From positions 26,364 to 90,363 of the forward strand of contig VSDK01001470.1 in assembly GCA_009767595.1 (NCBI GenBank): a DNA stretch of 64,000 bases. Direction: 5' to 3'. The number at the start of each line of letters is the position of its first letter. The first letter of the stretch is position 1. Positions 11,225 through 20,599 of this stretch are shown here, in pieces. Below the pieces are notes generated by a model. The model saw only the letters and a list, made by a program, of their open reading frames with translations. It searched no databases and had not been told where the DNA came from. This DNA comes from Symbiodinium kawagutii. Taxonomy: Eukaryota > Sar > Dinophyceae > Suessiales > Symbiodiniaceae. The position numbers were made by a program, and so were the translations under genes.

Positions 11225-14200
11225 CACGCAAATGACGATGAAAACGATTGTGGTCATGTGCAACGTAAACACACGGGTCCCTGAACTTCGCGTCATGTTC
11301 TATTTGACGTCAATGAGACAGCGCAAAAAGACGAGGCACCGGCAGGGTCCGGCAGGGCCTACAATTCGCCAGTAAGATTACGACCAATTCCCACCCTTTG
11401 CCCGCAAACTTACAAGTGCACAATCGCTTGTCATACTGGACCCTCAAATTCCTGCGCAGGCCGCTGTTTTTTGATTCTCAACCGAAAATTGTAAACCCTA
11501 AACCTCAAACCCTAAAACGCTAAACCCTAAAACCCTAAAAACCTAAACCTTAAACCCTAAAACCATAAACTGTAAACCACAAAGTCCTAAAGCACAAATC
11601 GCTGCGTATAGCCAACGTTTTCGTAATTTCTCCAAGTTGCTGAGTGTTATACTGTGGTACAATGTTCAAGTTTCCGGGCAAAGGGTGGGAATTGCGCGTA
11701 AGATTACCCCAAGCATCATGATTCACCCAGCACTAAGCATGATTCTCCAGCTACGAGCCATGATTCAACCATTACTAAGCATGATTCACCCACTCCTAAC
11801 CATGATTCATCCATGTTTCGCCCTGAAAGACGTGTTTCTTCCAGGGAAATTTGGCTGTGGGTCAAAACCCCGTACCCCTGGTTCCCCATCATTAACCATT
11901 GGTTTCCTTGTTATTGTTGGTTATGAACCCCCATTATTGGTTGATTAATATTGACCCATAGCCATTTGGGTCTGCCACCATTGCGATTGACCCCAGCTGC
12001 ACAGCTTTACAACAAGCAGCTGGGACAAATGCACCTTGGCCAAGGACACAGAAGCCTCGGAGGCGATGGGATTGAAGTCATGAATGGTTTGGGATGGCAA
12101 CGGTTGGGAATTGCTGGTGAAGTTGATGCTAAATAATGATGACTTATAGTGGCTAGCACTGGATCCATAACAAAACATATAAAAATCCGTCAAAACCATA
12201 CAGAACCTATATAAAATCCATCAAAAAATCCTATAATAGCCATTAATAGCCTATAATTCCATACCAAAACATATAAGAACCAGCCCAGCTCAGCTCCGCC
12301 AAGGTGCCAGGGCTTCTCCCAACTTGTCTCCCAGCGTGGCAAACTGCTTCTTCGCTTCTTCCGCAGCCTTCAAGGCCTCCGGTGCTCCGCAGTCAGAGGC
12401 AGCCACCTTGGCGGATCACCATGGCGCAAGGGAGAGATGGCTATGGGTCAAGGCTTTAACCAACCAATAATGGGGGTTAATAACCAACAAACTATAGAGA
12501 AAACAATGGTTAATGACAGGGGAACCAGGGGGACTAAGGGTTTTGACCCACAGCCAGATGATGACTGAGGAATTTTGACTCATGAACTAAGCAGCTTGCT
12601 TTACATGTGATTTGGTCACCATGTGGATGTCAACTTGTTGTTGGATGTTGCTGGTGCTAGAGTGATAAGCGACAACAAGTACAACGAAAACGCAGAGTTT
12701 TTGCAAGATACATGTGTTTGTGGGCCCAGAATTCGTGGCGAACTGGACTAACTGGAAACTCGACTCTTGAACCGACTTGGATTTCCAACCATCAAGCCTT
12801 GACTGGACTTGAGACTGCCCATGAAATTCATCTCAAGCTGGCGAGGACTTTGGAAATGGGCCAACAAAATGACCTGTTTAGATCTACTTATGCTGGCTTC
12901 ACACAATGGGGGACCCCCAATAAGATTGGTTTATTAGTACACAATGATTAATCTGGGATGATTTGGCGGCATCCCTGTGTTGAGAAACCCCCATATTGCA
13001 CCAACCAACTTACTTTTGGAATTATAAACGGGAAGACTCTGCCAACCGCAGTAGTAAGTCGAGTTGTTGGAAGATTACTGGATGGAGAGATAACCCACAT
13101 TTGATGACTCTATGATGCCACAATGCTGAACCACATGTGTCCATCCTCTCAACACAAGTAATTAATCCCCAAAATGCAAGCAGAACAACCAGTGAACAAC
13201 AAGTACCGACAAGTCCTCAGTTCACAACAAAAAATAATCAAACTGCGCAAAGCCAAAGGCGCCAGCAGCAATGCTCGGGCGATGCCCTCTTTCACTCCGC
13301 GCTTCCTTTCCATCTCCAAGAGTTCGTTGGCTGCTTTGACTGCTGAGACGGGCTTGCCGATGGCGAAGCTGATCTCTGTGGCCACGCGGTGACACGCGAA
13401 GCGATGCGACTGATTGGATGCGACTGGTTGGAGGTAGTATCACTCCCACTCGAACGAGTGTCTGCTGACCCTGTGGAATCTGAACGGCTCCTCCCAAATG
13501 CCTTTATGCCTTGTGGGAGCTGTTGCTGAACCAAAGCAAAAAACTTGGCCCCCAGTGAACCCAACATAAGCACAAAATGGATGGATGTTTACTCATCTTC
13601 CTGGGATGCGGGGCAATTTTGGCATATGGTTTCATGTATATGAATATCAAACAATCATGTTTGACAACCAACTAAGAATGGTCAACAATGGCAACCCTTT
13701 GGGACAACTGGTGCAAAACTGTCCATAAACAGTTGGTCAGCGACCTAAAGCAGGCTCCGGGTGTCCACAACCTGCGCCCACAAACACCATGTGAAGAAAA
13801 AAACATGGTGTTTGGATCTTGGGGTTTCCTTTTCCCCATTTGCAAACACCAAGCATCTATTCTTGTTGGTTATCCCCCATAGTTAACCACTATTAGCCAC
13901 TATTAATCATACTTAACTAAACAAAAGTTGACCATAGTTAATGAATCATCAGGAACCATAGAAACTCACATTGCAAACACCAACAGCTCTCTGTGTGGCG
14001 CCCTTCGCTGCTTCCAGCCGCGCCTAGCAACAAGATCTTGCCATCTGCATCGCTCAAGGCCTTCAGCGCGGTCTCCAGCACCTTCTCAGCCGGACCCTGT
14101 TCCTGGGCGCCACAAGGGGGAACCCGCGGGGTCGGCCAGCCGCTGGTTGAAGTAACAGGCATGGCAACAAGGCAATGTATAGCCTGTATAGCGATGATAG

Positions 14201-17200
14201 GTGGGCCTATGGCAGTCACTATCATTAACAACTGCCACAGTTGCCATCATCAAACATCATCAAATCAGGGTGTCAGAGTTGATTATGGCTACTATGACCA
14301 TCGATCATCCGCATCAAATTTGAGTCCATCGTGGATGCCTCTAGAAGAAGGCAGCTGGCAACTGGCAGAACAAGAGCTGCAACTGGTCTGGCTGGGCGGG
14401 TCCTTGTCCTTCAAACCCTCTGGGGTAAGATTTGTGTGGTCCGTACTGGTCGACTTCCCACCAGGTACAGAAGATTATAGTAGCATACGCCTCGCAACCA
14501 GTGAATCAGAGTCGCTGGTCCAACACCTGCGAAGTGATCTGTGGACCTTTCCTCGTAGTAGCGCAACCTTTGCAGAACTGACAAACCTTGCTCGTCCAGA
14601 AATCTGGGCAGTGTCGTCGGTCATAGAAACTTATACACCTGCTGTAGACACAAGGACAATAAGTAACCAAGCAACTCAGCAACCAAGCAACCAAGCAACC
14701 AGCCGACTCTGAGTTTTGACCACTCACCAGGTACCTGGTTTCAAGCCGTGCAGTCCCAGGTTCATCATTGGCCAAATGTGCCTGTGCGGTGCATGCTTCT
14801 GCCAAGGCTGACACCACGGGATTCTTCAGCTCCTTGCACAGCAATGCCACTTCTTGACCTCGAAGTCGGTGGTTCGAACCATGAACCGGACGATCTACAC
14901 AGACCCACTGGCCATGTTCAACCCAAACATCATTCTGCCTGGATTCATTTTCAACATGGCTGACCCAACTTGTAACATACGTCAGCAGCTGATCCAACAT
15001 GACCTTGATACAACCAGCTTCAAGTGCCAAGGTGCATGCTCGAAGCGCTTCGTCTGTGTCGTGTCTCAAGAAGCACGCGCTCATCAGGGTCTGAAGTAAG
15101 GGCACCTGCGCTGACTGCTGACCATGGATTGTTTGTGACAGAAAGTATGGTTGATGAATTGTTACTATATGTGACGAAACAACATATCTGCAAAACTACA
15201 GATGTGGAGAGAAAATTTTGACAACACCCTTTTGCATTGAGATGCTGAGCTATAATCATGTGGTACATGATGCAAATATGTGCCTTTGATCAGGCCCACA
15301 AAGCCGTCACTGAAACTGTGGACGGGTGGGAGGCATTTTTTGAGGTGCTGCGCACTTCGTTTCAACATGTGTAGGCTTGGGACCCTTGTGGGGTACCCAC
15401 CAGAACCCCTATGGATTGTGCCTAAGACTTGGAAGCAAAGGTGCAAGTGGCAGTGATTTGTGAAGCCTCTCAAGCCATGTCTTTGAGGGTTCACCAATAA
15501 GCTGGGATCCCACTTCCAGCAGGGAGCGCGTGCATCCTCAGCTCATGGGTTTCAATCATGTACAGTAAAGCCTTTTGGGAGTGATTCCAAACTGAGACAA
15601 GGATAGTTGAATTGACCTTTACATGCTGCCACCTATCGCATCACATACCTGCCACCTACCTGCCACTATGACTATATACCTGTTACTGCCTACCACCAAG
15701 ATTACTCTTCACTTTCAGCTGGACCTACTATCTACTCCCAGCTGACTACATCGTACCGTTCTGCCTCATTCCCACCTACCACTAGCTGTATCTGCTATCT
15801 GGGATGATCTTCCTACTACCTGTACTACTACTTTTACGGTGACCTACCAATGACTTTATTTCCGCTCGCGACTTGCCACAACGTGCTGCTTCACTACTTT
15901 CTGCTGGGGCTACAAACTATTGATTGCATACACTTTGCTACTTGCTAGTAATTACTTGCTCAGAATGAACAACTATCTTTTCGCTGAGGGAGGAAACAAT
16001 CGCTTTGGGATTTACCAAACATCAGGCAGCTCGGGGTCTCCACTAATTGATATGATTCGCCATTACTAAATCACCAAAAGTTGGAAGCATATTGTCACTA
16101 TGTATCACTTGATTAAAATCAGTAGGATTCCACATAAACTCACCATCATGAATAAGTTAACTCTGGCTCCACATTTTTGGGTGACCTGTGCTGGCCGGCA
16201 GGACGCTGTGCCTCCATGACTTTGTTTCCTCCCAGCGCGCGCAAGGCAGACAGGCCCTGCTTCACTGAGCGAATGGCATCTTTCCCTTGACCCATCAGGA
16301 TGTAGACCTAGAGCTGCGACGGGCTGCCGCTCTCTGATGAAAAAAATCTGTTGTAGAGAAAAGGGGTTTCTCAATCCATAGGGGACCCTCAAAATGGCTG
16401 TCTTACTGATAAAGAATGGATGGTGTGGATGATTTGGGGCGTACCCCTATTTTGAGAAACACCCATATGGGCTTCTGGTTGACTTGTGACTAGCTATGTA
16501 TTCTATGTTGGCTGATTATAGTTGGTTCAATGGTTGCTAACGAAACATAGCAGGGTCACATTTGGTCACAGGACCAAGTGAGTTGGTTCTACTGGTTAAT
16601 AGATACGCTGGTCATGTTGATCCCCAACAAAGCTGCTGTTAATGACTTGTTCATCGAGTGTTCATCAAGAGCTTCTAGGTGTGGTCTGTAACGTATATTA
16701 CTGTATGTCCAAGCATACCAAAGCCTTGCGACATGTGGGGTACATGTATGGAAGCGCAGCTATCTGTAAATATTGGTGGCAACACATCCCTATTGACATC
16801 TGTTGAGCAATAGGTAAGCATCCCTGTTACAGGACCGCTACCAATACCATTGTCAGTGTCAACTGTTGCGCAGCAAAGCCATCTAATTCCAGCTTAAGCA
16901 CAGCTACAATTCACAGCTGTACATTTTGCCATAACAGCCTGGGACAAGCAATCACCATCATTAACCACCACTTAATCATCTTTAATTCACCATCAAACCA
17001 TCAACGAACCATCATTTGACCATCCTTCCACCATCAACTAGCCATCATTTACGCACCATTCAGCCACTATTTACCCATCATTCCACCCATCCGTCAGCCA
17101 TCATTTTCGCATCATGCAACCCTCAACCAACCACCATTGACCCATCATTCCACGGGTCCTTCATCCATTCTTCACCCCATCCTTCCACCCATCCACCCAC

Positions 17201-18127
17201 CCTTCCAACACCCAAAAACCTCCGCCAGGTCACGTTGGCCATGACGTTGCAGGCCTTGGCCTCCATGGCTTTGTCCCCCTCCGCCAGCTGCAAGGTCTGC
17301 CGCACCAGGTCCCCCACCTCCGCCAGGTCGCCCGAGGCGTAGAGACCTACGTGCCGCCAGGGCTGGCGCCAGGGCGGCAACGGGGCACCAGGGAAGCGCC
17401 GTGGGATCCAGGGTGATGTCTAGGGTGATATCCCAACAAATGGCAGGTTATGGCAGGTTTATAACGATGTAAATGGCTGATATGGGGTGATTTGATCTGA
17501 TTTGGGGGGTCCCCTCTTCTGAGAAACCACCGTATCCATGGATTTGGGGATTGTACCTTGTGTTGCTGATGGACATATAGTTTGAAGTCCGTCTTAAGGC
17601 CAGGTTGCTTCAAAGCTAAATGCACATTAAAAAAGCAGAGATGTTTCCTTCACCAAATTGAGCCAAGCATCGGGCAGCCGCCAAATCAAGTAAAGCCCCG
17701 GCAACTTTGCTGGAGTCGCCTGAATTTCGGGCCTTTTCCAGAGCACCTTGTGCGGTCCTGGGCTGTCATGCTTGGGGGCTGCTGAANNNNNNNNNNNNNN
17801 NNNGCTGAACCAAACTCCCCGTGAGGGTTTGAGTGACACTGATCCGTCATTGATCGCACCGGAAAAACAACAACTGAGCAAACCGCACAAGAACCTTGTA
17901 TACTACACACATATCAAATATCAAGGAGATATCTCGCTACGTATAGCCTTCAAGATCCAGCACTCATGGCAGCCCATGCCGCGGTCACGGCCCAGCCCAT
18001 GGCCCTGCCCGCTGAGCGTCGCTTCATTGAGCTCCAGCGGGGGCGCTGTGCCCAGCAGCTTCTCCACACGCGAGGCCAAGCAGAGACTCAGCACGGGCAG
18101 CACCGAAGCTTCCGCCGCTTGGAACTT
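8933..18127 (-). CDS. TPR-repeat protein gene, twelve chained exons
   Basis: Twelve minus-strand exons from 18127 down to 8933 join with agreeing phases into about 411 codons. From the second exon on, they spell helical hairpins with a GxK/GDK-like turn recurring about every 40 residues, as in LGN, kinesin-light-chain and related TPR arrays: examples are [40 protein letters not shown] and [20 protein letters not shown]. Such arrays bind other proteins; the partner cannot be inferred. Three junctions use GT (17654, 17234, 15015). The others need GC (17948, 16212, 13254, 12308, 12021, 10337) or GA (14764, 14007) donors. Introns run from about 150 to 1,700 bp and hold element copies. Start and end of the gene are not identified; similar exons lie on both sides. 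Confidence 0.7.
9102..9218. mobile_element. family A element, left end rearranged
   Basis: Contains GCTATGGGTCATGGGTCAATATTAACC (a duplicated TATGGGTCA) and ends GACCCACAGCC followed by ATTT. The left flank does not match, probably because of the terminal duplication. It lies about 50 bp from the acceptor of TPR exon 12. Confidence 0.75.
9339..9462. mobile_element. family A element, long-arm subtype
   Basis: GGCCATGGGTCAAGCAGTTAACC start, right end TTGATCCATAGCCCATAGCC, with ATCT duplicated (9335-9338, 9463-9466). The CAAGCAGTTAACC arm defines a subtype shared with 24781, 25876, 27693, 56592 and 63965. Confidence 0.85.
9555..9760. repeat. TTGATGGTTGGTGATGG degenerate array
   Basis: Loose tandem of GATGGTTG/GATGTTG units over about 200 bp. 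The opposite strand reads as His/Pro/Thr-rich frames, which are artefacts. Confidence 0.8.
9770..10336. other. no gene seen
   Basis: AT-rich intron-like sequence between TPR exons 12 and 11. Confidence 0.55.
10337..10415 (-). CDS. TPR gene exon 11
   Basis: Acceptor GCCGAG, then 26 codons ([20 protein letters not shown] plus PTGQGF), phase 2 in and 0 out through a GC donor (TTT|GCCACG). It supplies helix B to the helix A of exon 10. A second frame is open but breaks the TPR pattern. Confidence 0.65.
10440..10522. repeat. GGAT then GGGA tetranucleotide array
   Basis: About 14 GGAT units followed by about five GGGA units. It starts 25 bp from the acceptor of TPR exon 11, so on the minus strand the ATCC run sits in the intron's 3' end. 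Confidence 0.95.
10540..11020. other. no gene seen
   Basis: AT-rich, without exon candidates. Confidence 0.55.
11025..11080 (+). repeat. interstitial telomere-like tract, TTTAGGG sense
   Basis: GGGGTTTTAGGGTTTGTG and, 30 bp on, GTAGGGTTTAGGGTG. These are degenerate TTTAGGG units in the G-rich orientation. The mirror tract lies at 11491-11595. Confidence 0.7.
11110..11223. repeat. ATG trinucleotide microsatellite
   Basis: About 37 units with one GTT interruption, between the two oppositely oriented telomere-like tracts. Confidence 0.97.
11491..11595 (-). repeat. interstitial telomere-like tract, CCCTAAA sense
   Basis: At least eight CCCTAAA-related units (AAACCCTAAACC, AACCCTAAAACCC) with drifting spacing. 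Opposite in orientation to 11025-11080; the pair encloses about 410 bp. Confidence 0.85.
11853..11963. mobile_element. family A element
   Basis: GGCTGTGGGTCAAAACC to AATATTGACCCATAGCC, inverted relative to the copies at 3063 and 7477. Perfect ATTT duplication (11849-11852, 11964-11967). Confidence 0.9.
12021..12055 (-). CDS. TPR gene exon 10 (short)
   Basis: CTCCGAG acceptor, 11 codons [11 protein letters not shown] plus two bases, GC donor (CCCA|GCTGCT). Phase 0 in and 2 out, matching exon 11. It completes the hairpin [20 protein letters not shown]. At 35 bp it is the shortest exon proposed; a GT donor inside it (after ASVSLAK) is an alternative. Confidence 0.5.
12170..12290. repeat. degenerate CATAAAAATCC/CCTATAA tandem
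   Basis: Loose 12-20 bp units with ACATATAAAAATCC and CCTATAATAGCC. It separates TPR exons 9 and 10. Confidence 0.55.
12308..12406 (-). CDS. TPR gene exon 9
   Basis: CGCCAAG acceptor, 33 codons ([20 protein letters not shown] then [13 protein letters not shown]), phase 0 to 0, GC donor (CCCTG|GCACC). Near-canonical TPR helix B and turn. Confidence 0.7.
12439..12555. mobile_element. family A element, 33 bp from an exon
   Basis: GGCTATGGGTCAAGGC to GGTTTTGACCCACAGCC with AGAT duplicated (12435-12438, 12556-12559). On the minus strand it ends 32 bp before the acceptor of TPR exon 9. Confidence 0.88.
12905..12992. mobile_element. family B element, left end decayed
   Basis: GGGGGACCCCCAATAAGATTGG core and a good right end TTGAGAAACCCCC followed by ATAT. 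The left inverted repeat is lost. Confidence 0.65.
13254..13373 (-). CDS. TPR gene exon 8
   Basis: CACAGAG acceptor, 40 codons ([20 protein letters not shown] then [20 protein letters not shown]), phase 0 to 0, GC donor (CCTTTG|GCTTTG). Covers helix A, helix B and the next helix A. Confidence 0.7.
13400..14006. other. no gene seen
   Basis: Intron-like between TPR exons 8 and 7. A plus-strand frame through 13993-14712 is a shadow of the minus exons. Confidence 0.55.
14007..14102 (-). CDS. TPR gene exon 7
   Basis: GCGCCCAG acceptor, [20 protein letters not shown] as the TPR helix B, then [12 protein letters not shown]. The downstream edge is uncertain; a GA donor at AGC|GAAGGG gives 32 codons and phase agreement with exon 8. 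Confidence 0.6.
14764..14858 (-). CDS. TPR gene exon 6
   Basis: CTTCGAG acceptor, 31 codons beginning [20 protein letters not shown] and ending [11 protein letters not shown], phase 1 in and 0 out. With a GA donor (AATGAT|GAACC) it joins exon 7 as [15 protein letters not shown], a regular hairpin. A GT donor at 14735 (ACCAG|GTACC) is available but breaks the repeat. Confidence 0.65.
15015..15105 (-). CDS. TPR gene exon 5
   Basis: GCGCAG acceptor, 30 codons ([20 protein letters not shown] then [10 protein letters not shown]) plus G, GT donor (GCTG|GTTGTA), phase 0 to 1. A second GT donor at 15004 would add LEAGCIK. Confidence 0.7.
15120..16211. other. no gene seen; pyrimidine-rich stretch
   Basis: Intron between TPR exons 5 and 4. 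About 15620-15900 is rich in CTACC/CACC on the plus strand, with no clear period. Confidence 0.5.
16212..16307 (-). CDS. TPR gene exon 4
   Basis: GCTCTAG acceptor, 32 codons ([20 protein letters not shown] then [12 protein letters not shown]), phase 0 to 0. A GC donor (GGAG|GCACAG) makes GGNKVME-VPLLQTL with exon 5, matching the [13 protein letters not shown] turn of exon 3. A GT donor at 16186 is an alternative. Confidence 0.75.
16363..16464. mobile_element. family B element
   Basis: GGGGTTTCTCAATCCATAGGGG to CCCCTATTTTGAGAAACACCC. No matching flanks. It lies 56 bp from the acceptor of TPR exon 4. Confidence 0.8.
16940..17215. repeat. CCATCATT-rich degenerate repeat
   Basis: Recurring CCATCATTNACC units of 14-20 bp, becoming CCACCCATCC at the end. 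It lies just downstream of TPR exon 3 on the minus strand. Confidence 0.65.
17234..17346 (-). CDS. TPR gene exon 3
   Basis: CACGTAG acceptor, 37 codons ([20 protein letters not shown], then [17 protein letters not shown]), phase 1 in, 0 out, GT donor (CCAAC|GTGACC). The join to exon 4 reads [16 protein letters not shown], a textbook helix A. Confidence 0.8.
17490..17531. mobile_element. family B right-end fragment
   Basis: GATTTGGGGGGTCCCCTCTTCTGAGAAACCACC; the left half is not recognisable. Confidence 0.6.
17654..17762 (-). CDS. TPR gene exon 2
   Basis: ATGACAG acceptor, 36 codons with [20 protein letters not shown] and [14 protein letters not shown], phase 0 in and 1 out, GT donor (TTTG|GTGAAG). 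A second acceptor at 17757 also fits the frame. Confidence 0.75.
17787..17803. other. assembly gap, 17 N
   Basis: Run of N between TPR exons 1 and 2. Confidence 1.
17948..18127 (-). CDS. candidate TPR gene exon 1
   Basis: GGCGAAG acceptor, 60 open codons starting [20 protein letters not shown] and ending [10 protein letters not shown] donor (TTGAAG|GCTATA), phase 0 to 0. The first half could be helical; the second half ([15 protein letters not shown]) looks like a linker. The phase agrees with exon 2. A shorter exon is possible. Confidence 0.45.
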
Positions 18128-18132
18128 CTTCG

Positions 18133-18200
18133 CCTGCGATGGCTGCTGCTGCTGCGGCTGCTGCTGGTTGTGCTGCTGGTGGTGGTGCTCCTGCTTCTCC
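18133..18200. repeat. CTG/CAG-rich stretch
   Basis: Imperfect CTG array on the plus strand (poly-Gln if read on the minus strand), just upstream of the exon at 17948-18127. It could be exonic poly-Gln or a pyrimidine-rich tract leading into the acceptor. Confidence 0.7.
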
Positions 18201-18209
18201 CCTTAGAAA

Positions 18210-19338
18210 TGAGTGGTTGACAGCAGTTGGACTGCAATTCATGTTGCAATTCGAGCTGGGGATTCTGAAGTATAGACTATGGCCACCAGCTCTAACAGCT
18301 CTAATGGCATTAGCTGTACTGACCAGCTATCACTAAGATTGGTGAAGAATGGCATAGTATAGCTCATGGCTATGGTCCATGTTGGCCACCAGCCCATGAC
18401 AGGCCCGCCTTGTGTGCGTCCAGGAGCATGGACCACAAAGTGACCTGAACTACAGGGCCTTTTGAGCATCTTGAGAAACATCAGCAAGTTGTGGCATAGA
18501 CATTGCACACATGTTCATATACCAATTGAATGACCCATAGCCATAAAAATTGGTATATCACCTACCATTGTTACTATCTCCTATTATTAACCATTAGCCA
18601 TTAGTAATGGGATTTATCTTGATTAAAAATAAAGAAACTCAGAGTGGCCAAGTTTCGACCGCCCAAGGCATTGAGGTTAGTCTGTTAACCAAAAAATGGT
18701 CCGATTTCTGCAGCCAAAAGCAACGCAACGATAGATTTCTTACGGGCTCTTTTGAAAACATCCCAAAACTTAGATGACCCACAAATCAACAAATCATTTG
18801 CTTTCAGGAAATTCCAACAACTATTAAGGATTTGACCTATGGCATCTATGGCCAATAGAGCACCCTAGTACAATAACAATCAGCAACCAGGGTAGTGGCT
18901 TGAAACCGCTCGAGCCCATCACTGCTGCGTTGTCTGTGGTCTTAGGTGGCTACGCACCTTCCACCTGCCAGGTCAACCGTACCAGGTAAGAAAAAACCTG
19001 CTGAAAGCATTCGCCAGTTCCGGGTTCAACACATCCTTTAAGGGTTTATCCACCATAGCCATTCACCATATTTCACCATAGTTTTTCTGATTGCTTGATT
19101 GTGGTGGGTGATTAACACCTGTTTGAACATGCTTGAAGCGTTTTCACCATACGTAAATTGACCTTACCATCATTGGCCATCGCTTGGTTGAAGCCCAAGC
19201 TGCTGCAGACTGTTGGAAGGCATCTTCGGCATTTTCACTTTGTCCCAGCTGTGCCACCAACTCACGTCTTCGCTCTTCACCTACGCTGCTGGATTCTCAA
19301 GTTGTCCGCCTTCCAACTTGGAATTTACTGTGATATCT
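18210..19338. other. no gene seen
   Basis: AT-rich; no exon model. Confidence 0.5.
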
Positions 19339-19426
19339 TGGTGGCTTTTAGATCCCTTGCTAAAAGTCTCACTTTTAGTGGCTATATTATATGGTAAATA
19401 AATCATATGCCAAAACAGCTCAAAAG
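19339..19426 (+). repeat. family D shared element, copy 1
   Basis: TTGGTGGCTTTTAGATCCCT, then GCTAAAAGTCTCACTTTTAGTGG and a YGGTAAATAAATCATATGCC block. It matches 42552-42639 over its whole length with scattered differences. It includes a small CTAAAAGT...ACTTTTAG hairpin. Confidence 0.7.
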
Positions 19427-19429
19427 CAA

Positions 19430-20504
19430 AGCTCATAGCTGTAATCCACCGAGATGTGGTAGGGGTCTCTCTCATTCTAAACCATTGTTTCCCATAGAAA
19501 TCATTGAGCTTGACGATTCATCAGCCTGAAGTAACATGGCAATTTATAGACAAACCCCATTCGGTCCCTTGGTCCATTAGACACCAGTGGTTGCAGTAGT
19601 GATCTACGACTATGCAAAGTCATGAAGTCTTCAATGCTCTTGAATGTGATGAATCACAGCCGCATAAATCTCATATCTCAATCAATTGTTCCTATTGTCT
19701 GTGTCGAGATCATACGCAAGCAATTCAATCCTTCGTACTGTATTTTTTCCAAAGCAATATGCGGCCCTCCATTGGGCTATGTCAGCAGTAGCTACCAGAG
19801 AGCGTGAGGGTACTGTGTGGTAGCTCTTATTTCATTTTTTGGGGGAATATGTTTCCAAAGTTCCCAGTCTTCAGCAACCGGCACAAGCTGCATTCTGTAC
19901 ACTCTGTATTGTGATGAATTGCATCTGTACAAATCTTGGAGTGTATGGCCATTGCAAACCATTCGTACTATGAAAGTACCTTCTGCTAAGCTAGCCTGAA
20001 ATTTGACAAAAATCACCGGTTTTCACAGGTAAACCATCATAAACCTTCTATACATGGTGGATTTTCCATGCAACGTGCGGTGTCCCGTGGCAGATCCAAC
20101 CGCTACGACCATGAGCCCTTCCCTAGGGCCACGTTTCTGCCGCCTTTGCACTGGCCCAAGCTCTGGAAGACCTGCGACAGCGCTAGATCGCTGGAAACAT
20201 TCAGTGTTACCTTAAGTGGCTGGTGATGCCCCAAAATTGCTGCTGATTTCATATTTCATATGGACATATATGGACTTAAGCCTGAATAAGTTCCTGATAT
20301 CTAATGAACTTCAGCCTGAATGCCACTGCAGGCCTCTAATGGACTGACTCTCTCTAGACACTTGTTACAATGACAAAACAATTAACCAAACCACTCAAAC
20401 CACCCATGAATAAACAAATAAATCTTGTTGCTCTTGAGGTGAAAATCCCTGAAATTTCGGGACACCAGAAATCCACCATGAGATGACCCTGGTGGCATTG
20501 GCAC
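19430..20504. other. no gene seen
   Basis: No coding island recognised. Confidence 0.5.
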
Positions 20505-20579
20505 CTTGCCAGCGCCCGAGGCCAGCCATTGAGCCGCCATGGCACCCGGACCCAAGGGGATTGGTGGTGTGCAGGCAGT
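20505..20579 (-). CDS. candidate exon, small-residue rich
   Basis: AACTAAG acceptor, 25 codons (TACTPPIPLGPGAMAAQWLA then SGAGK), GT donor (GGCAAG|GTGCCA), phase 0 to 0. No family recognised. It lies between the TPR exons and the 22.4-kb island on the same strand. Confidence 0.4.
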
Positions 20580-20599
20580 CTTAGTTTTCCATGGAAGAT

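Noticed and set aside
13993..14712. 239-codon plus-strand frame
   Set aside because: Lies opposite minus-strand TPR exon 7 and intron; composition unnatural and no splice logic. A shadow frame.
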